Part shown: piece by piece, positions 16,020 to 24,852 of the stretch
Position numbering within the stretch: position 1 is the first letter of the stretch
How the letters are laid out: each line of letters starts with the position of its first letter
Origin: Achromobacter deleyi
GTDB lineage: Bacteria > Pseudomonadota > Gammaproteobacteria > Burkholderiales > Burkholderiaceae_B
Assembly: GCF_902859705.1 (NCBI RefSeq)
Contig: NZ_CADIJO010000029.1
Span: 1-62,719 of the forward strand
Direction of reading: 5' to 3'
Length of the DNA: 62,719 bases
Made by a program: the position numbers and the translations under genes
The notes under the pieces: generated by a model
Seen by the model: the letters and a program-made list of their open reading frames with translations, nothing else
Databases searched by the model: none
What the model was told of the DNA's origin: nothing

Positions 16020-16970
16020 ATCGGCGGGCGATTCCCCGGGCGCGTCGCGCGTGGTCTTGACAGGCGGCTTGGCGCGTTCGTCGACCTGCAGGCTGAAGAT
16101 ATCGGGCCGGCTGTAGTGGCCGGCCACGTCGAACACGAACTTGCCACGCACGATTTCATCGGGGTCGAGGTCGGCCGACAGAATGCATTCCTGGTCGTAG
16201 ACCGGGCCGGCCAGCACATCGCCGCTGGGGCTGACGATGACGCTGCCGCCCCGCATCAGGACCGTGTCTGGCGCGTTGCCCTGCACGGCGTCGTAGTCGT
16301 CGGGGAAGGCGTCGCGGGTGAGGTATTGGCAGGCGGACAGGACGAAGCAGCGGCCTTCCAGCGCGACATGACGCGCGGTGGACGTCCAGTATTCGCGGTC
16401 GTCGGCGGTGGGCATGCAGTAGATCTGCACGCCTTTGGCGTACATGGCCATGCGCATCAGGGGCATGTAGTTTTCCCAGCAGATCACCGCCCCCAGCTTG
16501 CCCAGAGGCGTGTCGAAGACGGGCAAGGTCGCGCCGTCGCCAAAGCCCCACACCAGACGTTCCATGAAGGTCGGCATGACCTTGCGATGCTTGCCGAGCA
16601 GTTCGCCTTGCGGCGAGAAGAACAGGACCGTGCAGTACAGCGTGCCGCCGTCGCGTTCGATGACGCCGATGACCAGGTGCACCTGGTGCCGGGCGGCTAC
16701 GTCAGCCAGGGTGGCGGTGTGCGGGCCGGGAACGGCGATGGCGCCATCAAGGTAGCGCTGGAAGTCGCGATAGCCCTGGGCGCTACGGCCGCCGACCGAG
16801 GCGCCGAACGTGGCGCCCTTGGGGTAGCCGCCGACGAAGGCTTCGGGAAACACGACCAGACGGGCGCCGGTGGCGGCGGCGTCGGCGGTCAGGCGGGCCA
16901 CTTTGGCGAGCGTGGCGGGGGTGTCGAACGGCACGGAGCCGGCCTGGACGATGGCAGCGCGGAAGGTCAT
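16005..16970 (-). CDS. Nitrilase (plant-NIT/arylacetonitrilase-like)
   Basis: 321 residues of the nitrilase superfamily, branch 1. The catalytic triad is visible: Glu43 in VVFPEAFVGGYP, Lys129 in GKHRKVMPT and Cys163 in AVICWENYMPL. Other hallmarks are VIERDGGTLYCTVLFF, MPTADDREYWTSTARH and VALEGRCFVLSACQ. These match nitrilases that turn a nitrile into a carboxylic acid plus ammonia, with some amide as by-product. Substrate (arylacetonitrile, aliphatic, cyanoalanine or cyanide) cannot be decided from motifs. It lies upstream of the MHS transporter and the fmdAB genes on the same strand. Its last codons lie inside a 14-bp tandem array. Confidence 0.93.
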   Translation of the reverse strand: MTFRAAIVQAGSVPFDTPATLAKVARLTADAAATGARLVVFPEAFVGGYPKGATFGASVGGRSAQGYRDFQRYLDGAIAVPGPHTATLADVAARHQVHLVIGVIERDGGTLYCTVLFFSPQGELLGKHRKVMPTFMERLVWGFGDGATLPVFDTPLGKLGAVICWENYMPLMRMAMYAKGVQIYCMPTADDREYWTSTARHVALEGRCFVLSACQYLTRDAFPDDYDAVQGNAPDTVLMRGGSVIVSPSGDVLAGPVYDQECILSADLDPDEIVRGKFVFDVAGHYSRPDIFSLQVDERAKPPVKTTRDAPGESPADSVLP

Positions 16971-17220
16971 GGCAAGGGCCTCGGGGAAACGGATCAGCCG
17001 ATTCTGTCCAAGGCGGGCGCACGCCGATATACGGGGTTCTACGTCAGGGTCAACCGCAGTTTTTTTCTCAAGCCATTGATTTGCGGGAAGATTTGAAAAA
17101 TCTGCATCCGGGCATTGCAGAATGGGCCGCCAGCAGGCATTGCTTATCGGACGTATCCGAGCCGGCAGTTATGATGCCGCCATCGCATTCGCGGCCCGGC
17201 CGCCACACAAGCCCACGTTC

Positions 17221-17646
17221 ATGCCCTTGCCCAGCCCCTTGCGCCCCCTGCCCCGCCCGTCCCACGCCGCCTCTTCGCTGGCCTCTTTCCTGGTCTCATC
17301 CCTGGCCGCGTTGCTGTTCACCGTGGCACTGCCCGCGTCGGCGCAGACCGACGCGCAATGCGTGGCGCAATTCGACGCCAGCGTCACCCGCTACAACGAG
17401 GCGGTCACGGTGCAGACCAAGCGCGAAGTGACCAACCTGCACCAGTTGAACTCGCTGCTGTGCCAGGGCCGCCTGGACCTGCTGGACATGGAATTCGCGC
17501 TGGTGGACGACTACGAGCAATGCGCGCGCAACGGCGGCGCGTTTCCGGACAAGACGGTGCAGCGCATGACGACGCTGCCCGACAACCTGGCCGCGAAGAA
17601 GACCGCATGGATCGACACCTGCGGTCCCTACATGAAGCAGCCCTGA
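17221..17646 (+). CDS. Small secreted four-cysteine protein, function unknown
   Basis: 141 residues from ATG 17221; an upstream ATG at 17122 would bury the signal peptide. The N-terminus has basic/proline residues, then a hydrophobic core (SLAALLFTVALPASAQ), a Sec signal with cleavage after SAQ. The mature part is about 100 residues and mostly helical, with four Cys residues (AQCVAQ, LLCQGR, YEQCARN, IDTCGPY) that could form two disulfides. I recognise no family. It is divergent from the nitrilase gene (250 bases between, nothing clear in it apart from a T-run) and convergent with the PLP enzyme gene, 15 bases apart. Confidence 0.72.
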   Translation: MPLPSPLRPLPRPSHAASSLASFLVSSLAALLFTVALPASAQTDAQCVAQFDASVTRYNEAVTVQTKREVTNLHQLNSLLCQGRLDLLDMEFALVDDYEQCARNGGAFPDKTVQRMTTLPDNLAAKKTAWIDTCGPYMKQP

Positions 17647-17661
17647 CGGCAAGCGCGCCGC

Positions 17662-19143
17662 TCAGCCGACGGCTTCTGCCTCGGCCACCCGCGGAAAGAA
17701 GATCGCCCGGCTGGGATCGAAGTCATAGTCGGCTTCGAAGTCGGTGGCGTCGCCCGCCAGCGCCAGCACCGAATCCAGGATGAAATCGGCCTTGGCGTCG
17801 GCCAGCAGCACACTGAAATTCAGGCGGATGAAGCCGGGTTTTTCGATTTCACGCCCCGCCAGAATGGCCTGGCGCATCTGCGCGGATTCGGCTGCATCAA
17901 TGTCCAGCAGCTGATGCACGTACGGCCCGGCGCAGGCGCAGCCGCCGCGGGCCTGGATGCCGAAACGGTCGCTCAGCATGCGGGTCACCAGTTGCTGGTG
18001 CACGAAGCCGCCGCGGCCGTTGCGTACGCGAAAGGAAAAGATCGGCAGGCGCGGCGCGGTCAGCGACCCCAGCAATTCCAGCAGGGGCGCGCCCTGCCAG
18101 CGGGCCAGCGCGCGCTGCACCAGGTCGGCGTTGCGGCGCTGCATGAAGTCGGCGCCCAGCGCGTCTTTCACCAGCAGCACCAGCGCGGCGCGGATGTCGC
18201 CCACCACATTGGGCGTGCCGGCTTCTTCGCGGGCTTCGAGGCTGGCGCTGTAGTCGTGGCCGGCGGGCGAGACGAACTTGACGGTGCCGCCGCCCGGGAA
18301 CGTGGGCGTATCCGGCACCACGGCGTCGCGGCGCACGATCAGGATGCCGGACGCGCCCGGACCGCCGATGAATTTGTGCGGCGAGAACACGATGGCGTCG
18401 ATCATGGCATCGGCCGCGGGCGACATGCGGATGTCCAGGTAAGGGGCGCCGCCGGCATAGTCCCAGACCATTTTCGCGCCCGTCTGCTTGACGCGGCGGG
18501 TGACCGCGGCGACGTCGGCCACGATGCCGGTCACGTTGGACGCGGCGGACAGCGCGCAGACGACCAGCGTGCCGGCCGGGGCTTGCAGGGCAGCGTCCAG
18601 CTCGGCCAGGTCGGGGCCGCCCAGCGGGCTTTCAGCGACCGAGACCAGCTCGGCGCCGGATTCGCGCCACGGCAGGATATTGGAGTGGTGCTCGTAGGGG
18701 CCGATGACGACGCGGACCTTGCGGCCGGCCGCCACCGCGGCGGACACGCCCAGCAGATGCACCAGGCGGTTGATGCCCAGGGTGGCGCCCGAGCCCGAGA
18801 AGATCACGGCGTGCTCGTCACCGGCGCCGCAACAGCGCCCGACCACGGCGCGGGCTTCGCGGCGCAGGCGCGTGATGAAACCGCCGCAGTACGAGGCCTC
18901 GGTGTGCGAGTTGGCGTAGTAAGGCAGCACGTGCTCGAGCACGAAGCGTTCGACCTGCATGAGCGCGCGGCCCGACGCGACGTAGTCGGCATACACCAGC
19001 GGCTTGGCGCCGTAGGGGCCGTCGATGACGGCGTCCTTGCCGATCAGCCCGTCAGCGAGGGCGGCGGCGATGTCGGGGCAGGCAAGGGATTCTTGAAACT
19101 GGCGCAACGGCCCTGTGGTGGCCGGGGTCGCTTGGGTAGACAT
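17662..19143 (-). CDS. Class V PLP-dependent aminotransferase / cysteine-desulfurase-like enzyme
   Basis: 493 residues of fold-type I PLP enzyme. The Schiff-base Lys257 is in VFSPHKFIGGPGASG, and the PLP Asp is in MVWDYAGGAPYLDI. EHHSNILPWRESGAELVSV and SGSGATLGINRLVHLLG are typical of the class V (SufS/IscS/CsdA) branch. A Cys-rich motif (ARGGCACAGPYVHQLLDID) occurs where desulfurases carry the catalytic Cys loop. It is longer than SufS (about 410). The substrate is unknown and desulfurase activity is only possible. The divergent Lrp-type gene is the likely regulator. Confidence 0.85.
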   Translation of the reverse strand: MSTQATPATTGPLRQFQESLACPDIAAALADGLIGKDAVIDGPYGAKPLVYADYVASGRALMQVERFVLEHVLPYYANSHTEASYCGGFITRLRREARAVVGRCCGAGDEHAVIFSGSGATLGINRLVHLLGVSAAVAAGRKVRVVIGPYEHHSNILPWRESGAELVSVAESPLGGPDLAELDAALQAPAGTLVVCALSAASNVTGIVADVAAVTRRVKQTGAKMVWDYAGGAPYLDIRMSPAADAMIDAIVFSPHKFIGGPGASGILIVRRDAVVPDTPTFPGGGTVKFVSPAGHDYSASLEAREEAGTPNVVGDIRAALVLLVKDALGADFMQRRNADLVQRALARWQGAPLLELLGSLTAPRLPIFSFRVRNGRGGFVHQQLVTRMLSDRFGIQARGGCACAGPYVHQLLDIDAAESAQMRQAILAGREIEKPGFIRLNFSVLLADAKADFILDSVLALAGDATDFEADYDFDPSRAIFFPRVAEAEAVG

Positions 19144-19215
19144 GATGATGAGACGAGGACAGGGATTTATCTCGGAATATCATACGGTGGAAATAAATTT
19201 GAAACCTCACCTAAA

Positions 19216-19236
19216 TTTTGGCGAAAATCACCAAAA
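19216..19236. promoter_or_regulatory. Near-perfect 21-bp palindrome between the PLP enzyme and lrp-type genes
   Basis: TTTTGGCG and CACCAAAA flank AAAAT; seven of eight arm positions pair. It sits in the 114-bp AT-rich divergent region (19144-19257), 22 bases before the Lrp-type start. Lrp/AsnC proteins bind such AT-rich palindromes, so it is a candidate operator for autoregulation and control of the PLP enzyme gene. Confidence 0.55.
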
Positions 19237-19257
19237 ACCGTTCATTTGATCGAATCC

Positions 19258-19755
19258 ATGGAAAAAATAGACAAATTTGATCTAAGTATCATCGCCTGCC
19301 TGCAACGCGAGGGTTCGCTGTCGCAGCGCGAGCTTGCCGATCGGGTCGGTTTGTCGCAGAACGCCTGCTGGCGCCGGCTGCAGCGCCTGAACGCCAGCGG
19401 CATCATTCGCGGCACCCGCGCCCAGGTCAACCTGGTCGCGCTGGGGCTGGACCTGACCGTGTTCGTGATGATCCGCACCAGCCACCACGCCAAGGACTGG
19501 GCCGACGGCTTTCGGCGCCACGTCGAACGCCTGCCCGAGGTGACCGAGTTCTACCGCATCGGCGGCGACTGGGATTACCTGATCAAGGTCACCTGCCGCG
19601 GCATCGCGGGCTACGACCGCTTCTACCAGAAGCTGATCACCGACTTCGAGCTGTCGACGGTGACGGGTTTCTTCAGCATGGAAGCCATCATCGAGAACCG
19701 CCCGCCCGACCTGACGCAACTGGCGGGCACGGTCGAAGACGGCACGCCCGGCTAG
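19258..19755 (+). CDS. Lrp/AsnC-family transcriptional regulator
   Basis: 165 residues. The N-terminal 60 are the helix-turn-helix (MEKIDKFDLSIIACLQREG, SQRELADRVGLSQNACWRRLQRLNASGII). The rest is the RAM ligand-binding/oligomerisation domain (VERLPEVTEFYRIGGDWDYLIKV). ATG 19258 is the family-like start; no good ribosome-binding site is visible. Lrp-type proteins respond to amino acids or related metabolites. The divergent class V PLP enzyme gene is the expected target, since local Lrp regulators usually control the adjacent amino-acid enzyme. Confidence 0.92.
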   Translation: MEKIDKFDLSIIACLQREGSLSQRELADRVGLSQNACWRRLQRLNASGIIRGTRAQVNLVALGLDLTVFVMIRTSHHAKDWADGFRRHVERLPEVTEFYRIGGDWDYLIKVTCRGIAGYDRFYQKLITDFELSTVTGFFSMEAIIENRPPDLTQLAGTVEDGTPG

Positions 19756-19888
19756 CGGCCACGATAACTACCGGTCATGAAGCCCCGGGGCGGCATATAT
19801 CCACGGGTTATCCCCGATGCCCGCATATCGACAAATCGTCAATAATTCGCCAACGTTTTGTTGTCGATCCGTCCCCAACTAGCCGCCC

Positions 19889-20401
19889 ATGTCTGTTTCC
19901 GTCCGGGACGCCATTGTTTCCTCCTCCCATCTCGCCTCGTCCGCCCCGGAGCTGTCCGAGGTGGAGTTCGGCCTGATCATCGCGTCGCACGCCTTCAACC
20001 GCTGGATGGTCCGCTGCATGGCCTGTGCCGGGCTGCCGGAACTGACCTCGCTGGACATCCTGGTGCTGAACCACGTGTTCCACCGTGGCCGCGGCAAGAA
20101 GCTGGCCGACATCTGCTTCACGCTCAATGTCGAAGACACCCACCTGGTGAACTATTCGCTCAAGAAGCTCGAGCGCCTGGGCGTGGTGCAAAGCGCCAAG
20201 ACCGGCAAGGAAGTGATCTACACCACCACCGATGCCGGTGCCGCCGCGATCCAGCGCTACGCCGAAGTGCGTGAGCAATGCCTGGTCAAGCCGTTCATCG
20301 ATTCGCCCGCCGCGGACGACGCCAGCCGCCAGCTGGCCAATACCCTGCGCGCCCTGTCGGGCCTGTACGACCAGGCTGCCCGCGCCGCCACCTCGCTGTG
20401 A
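19889..20401 (+). CDS. MarR-like winged-helix DNA-binding protein
   Basis: 170 residues. Residues 50-120 form a winged helix: LTSLDILVLNHVFHRGRGKKLADICF, then the recognition helix region VEDTHLVNYSLKKLERLG and the wing VVQSAKTGKEVIYTTTDAG. Predicted helices on both sides would make a MarR-type dimer. The gene ends 9 bases before the transporter ATPase start on the same strand, so it is first in the peptide-transporter operon. It may regulate this operon in response to the transported ligand. A MarR-fold assignment is fairly safe; the ligand is unknown. Confidence 0.82.
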   Translation: MSVSVRDAIVSSSHLASSAPELSEVEFGLIIASHAFNRWMVRCMACAGLPELTSLDILVLNHVFHRGRGKKLADICFTLNVEDTHLVNYSLKKLERLGVVQSAKTGKEVIYTTTDAGAAAIQRYAEVREQCLVKPFIDSPAADDASRQLANTLRALSGLYDQAARAATSL

Positions 20402-20410
20402 GAATTTACG

Positions 20411-22264
20411 TTGTCTAGCACTCTTGCCTCTTCAAGCCAGCCGCTTCTGTCCGTGCGCGGCGTGTCGGTCGATTTCAACACCGCGAACGGCGTGTTCCGC
20501 GCCGTCGAGGACCTGGACTTCGACGTGCGGCCGGGCAAGACGCTGGCCATCGTCGGCGAGTCCGGCTCGGGCAAGTCGGTCACGTCCATGGCCATCATGC
20601 GGCTGACGGACTACAACAACGGCCGCATCACCACCGGCAAGATCCTGTTCCAGAACAGCGCCGGCCAGGAAGTCGACCTGACCGCCGCGTCGGACGAGCA
20701 GATGCGCGCGATCCGCGGCAACGACATCGCGATGATCTTCCAGGAACCGATGACCTCGCTGAACCCGGTGTTCACGATCGGCGACCAGATCATCGAAGCG
20801 ATCATGCTGCACCAGCAGCTGTCGCGTTCGGCCGCGCGCAAATCGGCGCGCGCCCTGCTGGAAAAAGTGCGCCTGCCCGATGCCGAGCAGCTGCTGGACC
20901 GCTACCCGCACCAGTTGTCGGGCGGCATGCGCCAGCGTGTGATGATCGCCATGGCGCTGTCGTGCCAGCCGCGGCTGCTGATCGCCGACGAACCGACCAC
21001 CGCGCTGGATGTCACCATCCAGGCGCAGATCCTGAACACCGTGCGCGAACTGCAACGCGATCTGGGCACGGCCGTCATCTTCATCACGCACGACATGGGC
21101 GTGGTGGCCGAGATGGCTGACGACGTGGTGGTGATGCTGCGCGGCAAGAAGGTCGAACAAGGCACCGTGGAAGAGATCTTCCGCGCGCCCAAGCACCCCT
21201 ACACCCGCGCCCTGCTGGCCGCGGTGCCGCGCCTGGGCAGCCTGACCGGCCGCGACCTGCCGCTGCGCACGCCGCAGACGGTGCTCGAAGGCGACACGCT
21301 GCGTGAAGTGGGCGAGACCCGCGAGCAGGACACCGCCCGCTACGACGAGCCGGTGCTGCGCGTGGAAAAGCTGACCACCCGCTTCGATGTCGGCCACAAC
21401 CTGTTCGGCCGCGTCACGCACCGCGTGCACGCGGTGGAAGAAGTGAGCTTTGACGTCTACCCCGGCGAGACGCTGGCGCTGGTGGGCGAATCGGGCAGCG
21501 GCAAGTCCACCATCGGCAAGACACTGCAGCAACTGGTGGCGCCGACTTCCGGCGCGGTGCGCTACAACGGCCAGGACATCTTTTCGATGGACAGCGCCGG
21601 CCGCCAGCGCCTGCGCCAGGAAATCCAGTACATCTTCCAGGATCCGTACGCCTCGCTGGACCCGCGCAAGACGGTGGCGTTCAGCATCGCCGAACCGATC
21701 CGCACCCACGGCCTGCTGACGGGCGACGACGCCATCGCCCGCCGCGTGGGCGAACTGCTCGAACAAGTGGGCCTGAAGCCCGAACACGCTCGCCGCTATC
21801 CGCATGAATTCTCGGGCGGCCAGCGCCAGCGCGTGTGCATCGCGCGCGCCCTGGCCAGCAACCCCAAGCTGATCATCGCCGACGAATCGGTGTCGGCGCT
21901 GGACGTGTCAATCCAGGCGCAGATCCTGAACCTGCTGATGGACCTGCAGAAAGACCGCGGCCTGTCGTACCTGTTCATCACCCACGACATGGCGGTGGTG
22001 GAAAAGGTCAGCCACCGCGTGGCGGTGCTGTACCTGGGCCAGATCGTCGAGCTGGGCACGCGCCGCCAGATCTTCGAATCGCCGCAGCATGCCTACACCC
22101 GCAAGCTGCTGGCCGCCGTGCCGGTCGCCGAACCGGGCCGCCACATCGATACCTCGTTGATCGAGGGCGAGATCCCCAGCCCGGTGCGGCGCGTGGGCGA
22201 CGAGCCCGCGATCATTCCCCTGGTTGAATTCGCGCCCGGCCACCGTGTGGCCCGCGCCGCTTGA
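20411..22264 (+). CDS. Peptide-type ABC transporter ATPase, two fused ATP-binding domains (GsiA/DppD-DppF-like)
   Basis: 617 residues starting at TTG 20411, nine bases after the previous stop. Domain 1: Walker A GESGSGKS at 49-56, signature LSGGMRQRV, Walker [13 protein letters not shown]. Domain 2: Walker A GESGSGKS at 359-366, signature FSGGQRQRV, Walker [13 protein letters not shown]. Both carry the oligopeptide C-terminal extension ([12 protein letters not shown] and [12 protein letters not shown]). It powers uptake through the two permeases encoded downstream. The second Walker B has SVSALD, common in this family. The binding protein gene follows 52 bases on. Confidence 0.95.
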   Translation: MSSTLASSSQPLLSVRGVSVDFNTANGVFRAVEDLDFDVRPGKTLAIVGESGSGKSVTSMAIMRLTDYNNGRITTGKILFQNSAGQEVDLTAASDEQMRAIRGNDIAMIFQEPMTSLNPVFTIGDQIIEAIMLHQQLSRSAARKSARALLEKVRLPDAEQLLDRYPHQLSGGMRQRVMIAMALSCQPRLLIADEPTTALDVTIQAQILNTVRELQRDLGTAVIFITHDMGVVAEMADDVVVMLRGKKVEQGTVEEIFRAPKHPYTRALLAAVPRLGSLTGRDLPLRTPQTVLEGDTLREVGETREQDTARYDEPVLRVEKLTTRFDVGHNLFGRVTHRVHAVEEVSFDVYPGETLALVGESGSGKSTIGKTLQQLVAPTSGAVRYNGQDIFSMDSAGRQRLRQEIQYIFQDPYASLDPRKTVAFSIAEPIRTHGLLTGDDAIARRVGELLEQVGLKPEHARRYPHEFSGGQRQRVCIARALASNPKLIIADESVSALDVSIQAQILNLLMDLQKDRGLSYLFITHDMAVVEKVSHRVAVLYLGQIVELGTRRQIFESPQHAYTRKLLAAVPVAEPGRHIDTSLIEGEIPSPVRRVGDEPAIIPLVEFAPGHRVARAA

Positions 22265-22316
22265 CCTTCCCCTTTTTCACGTCGGCCCGCCCGATTTCCC
22301 GTCCCTGGAGTTGAAC

Positions 22317-23849
22317 ATGCTCTCCCTACGCAAAACCTTCACCGCCACCGCCCTGGCCCTGGCGCTGGGCGGCGCGCTGCCCGCGGTCCTGTCGACCGCC
22401 GAAGCCGCCGGCACGCTCAACGTGGCCATCAACCAGGACCCGGGCAGCTGGGACCCGATCGACACCTTCGTGACGTTCTGGGGTTCGGTCGGCAGCAACC
22501 TGTACGACGGCCTGACGATGCGCGGCGCCGACCTGAAGCTGCAACCGGGCCTGGCCACCAAGTGGGAATACCTGGACGACAACAAGCGCCTGCGCTTTAC
22601 GCTGCGCCAGGGCGTGAAGTTCCACAACGGCGAACCCTTCAACGCCGAAGCCGTGAAGTTCACCTTTGAACGCCTGCTGGGCGCCGAAGGCGCCAAGGGC
22701 CCGCAAAAGTCCAACTACGACTCGATCGGCGAGGTCAAGGTGGTGGACGAATACACCGTCGACTTCATCCTGAAGCAGCCGGACCCGGTACTGCTGACCA
22801 AGCTGGCCGGCTACGGCGCCATGATCGTGCCGCCCAAGTACATCCAGGAAAAGGGCGAAGACAACTTCAACACCCACCCGGTCGGCACGGGCCCGTTCAA
22901 GTTCGAAAGCTACCAGCCCAAGGTCAACGTGACCCTGGCGCGCAACGACGACTACTGGGGCGGCAAGCCCAAGCTGGACAAGGTGGTGTACCGCTTCATC
23001 GGCGAACCGGGCACCCAGGTGGCCGAGCTGCAAGCCGGCCGCATCGACGTCGCCACGCTGATCCCGCTGGGCCTGATCGAGACCGTGAAGAAGTCGGGCA
23101 ACGCCGACGTCATTTCCACCGGCGGCCCCGTGGCCTTCGCGCTGCGCTACAACACCAAGACCGGCATCACGCAGAACCGCGACGTGCGCCGCGCGCTGAT
23201 CATGGCCGTGGACCGCGACGCCATCGTCAAGCAGCTGCTGCTGGGCCAGGCCAAGACCATCGCCAGCTTCCAGGGCCCGCAGTCGTTCGGCTACAACCCC
23301 GACCAGAAGCCCCTGCCGTTCAACCCCGCCGAAGCCAAGAAGCTGCTGGCCGGCGCCGGCATCAAGGCGGGCGCCACCGTGCAGATCGACGTGCGCGGCA
23401 GCGATTCGAACTTCCGCGAAGTGGCCCAGGCGGTGTCGGGCTACCTGCAGGCGGTGGGCGTGCGCGCCACCATCAAGCCGTACGAAACCGGCGTGCTGCT
23501 CAACGACATCATCCCCGGCGGCAAGACCGGCGAGATGTGGCAGAACCAATGGGGCGGCTGGACGTACGACTACGACAACACGGCCTACCTGATGTATCAC
23601 TCGGGCCAGAAGTGGAACCCGTACGACAACGACGCCAAGCTGAACGCCATGCTGGAAGCCCAGCGCACCGTCTATGACGTGAAGAAGCGCGAAGCCATGC
23701 TGCAGGAAATCGCCGGCTACGTGGCCGACCAGGCGCTGGAACTGCCGCTGTACAGCCTGAACACGATCGTGGGCGTGAACAAGCGCGTGAAGAACCTGGA
23801 AGTCCCGGGCGACATCCGCTTCCGCTTCGTCGATACCACTGTTGAGTAA
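22317..23849 (+). CDS. Family 5 (peptide/nickel-type) extracytoplasmic substrate-binding protein
   Basis: 510 residues from ATG 22317, with TGGAG upstream. A Sec signal peptide (ATALALALGGALPAVLSTAEA) is followed by the SBP_bac_5 pattern: LNVAINQDPGSWDPIDTFVTF, LQPGLATKWEYLDDNKRLRF, TLRQGVKFHNGEPFNAEAVKF and THPVGTGPFKFESY. It collects a peptide or similar solute in the periplasm for the ATPase and permeases of the same operon. Family members bind dipeptides, glutathione, nickel chelates or opines. The specificity is not readable. Confidence 0.94.
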   Translation: MLSLRKTFTATALALALGGALPAVLSTAEAAGTLNVAINQDPGSWDPIDTFVTFWGSVGSNLYDGLTMRGADLKLQPGLATKWEYLDDNKRLRFTLRQGVKFHNGEPFNAEAVKFTFERLLGAEGAKGPQKSNYDSIGEVKVVDEYTVDFILKQPDPVLLTKLAGYGAMIVPPKYIQEKGEDNFNTHPVGTGPFKFESYQPKVNVTLARNDDYWGGKPKLDKVVYRFIGEPGTQVAELQAGRIDVATLIPLGLIETVKKSGNADVISTGGPVAFALRYNTKTGITQNRDVRRALIMAVDRDAIVKQLLLGQAKTIASFQGPQSFGYNPDQKPLPFNPAEAKKLLAGAGIKAGATVQIDVRGSDSNFREVAQAVSGYLQAVGVRATIKPYETGVLLNDIIPGGKTGEMWQNQWGGWTYDYDNTAYLMYHSGQKWNPYDNDAKLNAMLEAQRTVYDVKKREAMLQEIAGYVADQALELPLYSLNTIVGVNKRVKNLEVPGDIRFRFVDTTVE

Positions 23850-23858
23850 GGCCCCCCC

Positions 23859-23875
23859 GAAGCGCTGCGCGCTTC
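23859..23875 (+). other. Short perfect hairpin within the transporter operon
   Basis: GAAGCGC-TGC-GCGCTTC is a 7-bp perfect stem with a 3-base loop, 10 bases after the binding-protein stop. There is no T-run. Such intercistronic hairpins after a binding-protein gene often stabilise the upstream message and raise its dose over the permeases; that role is inferred. Confidence 0.5.
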
Positions 23876-23923
23876 TGCATTAACCCTACTGACCCGTCCC
23901 GGTGAAAACCGGGGCGGCGCCTC

Positions 23924-24847
23924 ATGACCGGATTTCTGATTAAACGCGTGTTGCAGGCGGTCTTCGTGATCGTGGCCGTGACGCTGCTTGTTTCCTACGC
24001 CGTACGCCTGACCGGTGACCCCGCGCTGATGCTCAGCCAGGGCTCGGGCAGCGTGACCGAGCAGGACCTGGCCAACATCCGCCAGGCGCTGGGCCTGAAC
24101 CGGCCGTTCCACGTGCAATACCTGAGCTACATGCAAGGCCTGCTCCACGGCGACTTCGGCCGCAGCTTCATGGGCGGCACACCGGTCGCCAAGCTGATCG
24201 GCGACGCCCTGCCCGCCACGCTGATGCTGGCCTTCACGTCGCTGATCGCGTCGATCCTGATTTCGTTGCCGCTGGGCATCCAGGCCGCCATCAAGCGCGG
24301 CAAGGCCACCGACCAGACCATCCGCATCCTGTCGCTGGTGGGCCTGTCGTTTCCCAATTTCTGGCTGGCGCTGATGCTGGTGCTGCTGCTGTCCATCACC
24401 TTCCCGCTGCTGCCGCCGTCCGGCTGGAGCGGTCCGGCCAGCCTGGTGCTGCCGTCGCTGACGATGGCCATCATCCTGTCGGCCACCAATATCCGGCTGG
24501 TGCGCACCACCATGCTGGAAACGCTGTCCGCGCAGTACATCATGGTGGCGCGCAGCAAGGGCCTGAAAGAACGCGTGGTGCTGTACAAGCACGCGCTGCG
24601 CAACTGCGCGATTCCGCTCATCACCTACCTGGGCCTGCAGTTCGGCGGCCTGATCGGCGGCATCGTCGTCATCGAGATGGTGTTCAACTGGCCCGGCCTG
24701 GGCACGCTGGCGTTCGACGCCATTTCCGGCCGTGACTACCCGGTGCTGCAAGGCACGGTCACCGTGCTGGCCGCCGTCATCGTCCTGGTCAACCTGATCG
24801 TCGACATCGCCTATGGCATCGTCGATCCCCGAATCCGCACGCGCTGA
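23924..24847 (+). CDS. Peptide-type ABC permease, DppB-like
   Basis: 307 residues with about six membrane helices. DppB features are the N-terminal LIKRVLQAVFVIVAVTLL, the extracytoplasmic loop QALGLNRPFHVQYLSYMQGLLHGDFGRS, and the EAA coupling loop YIMVARSKGLKERVVLYKHALRN. The C-terminus is IVDPRIRTR, also typical. It pairs with the DppC-like protein whose gene begins 5 bases after its stop to form the membrane channel of the importer. Confidence 0.95.
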   Translation: MTGFLIKRVLQAVFVIVAVTLLVSYAVRLTGDPALMLSQGSGSVTEQDLANIRQALGLNRPFHVQYLSYMQGLLHGDFGRSFMGGTPVAKLIGDALPATLMLAFTSLIASILISLPLGIQAAIKRGKATDQTIRILSLVGLSFPNFWLALMLVLLLSITFPLLPPSGWSGPASLVLPSLTMAIILSATNIRLVRTTMLETLSAQYIMVARSKGLKERVVLYKHALRNCAIPLITYLGLQFGGLIGGIVVIEMVFNWPGLGTLAFDAISGRDYPVLQGTVTVLAAVIVLVNLIVDIAYGIVDPRIRTR

Positions 24848-24852
24848 GCCTT

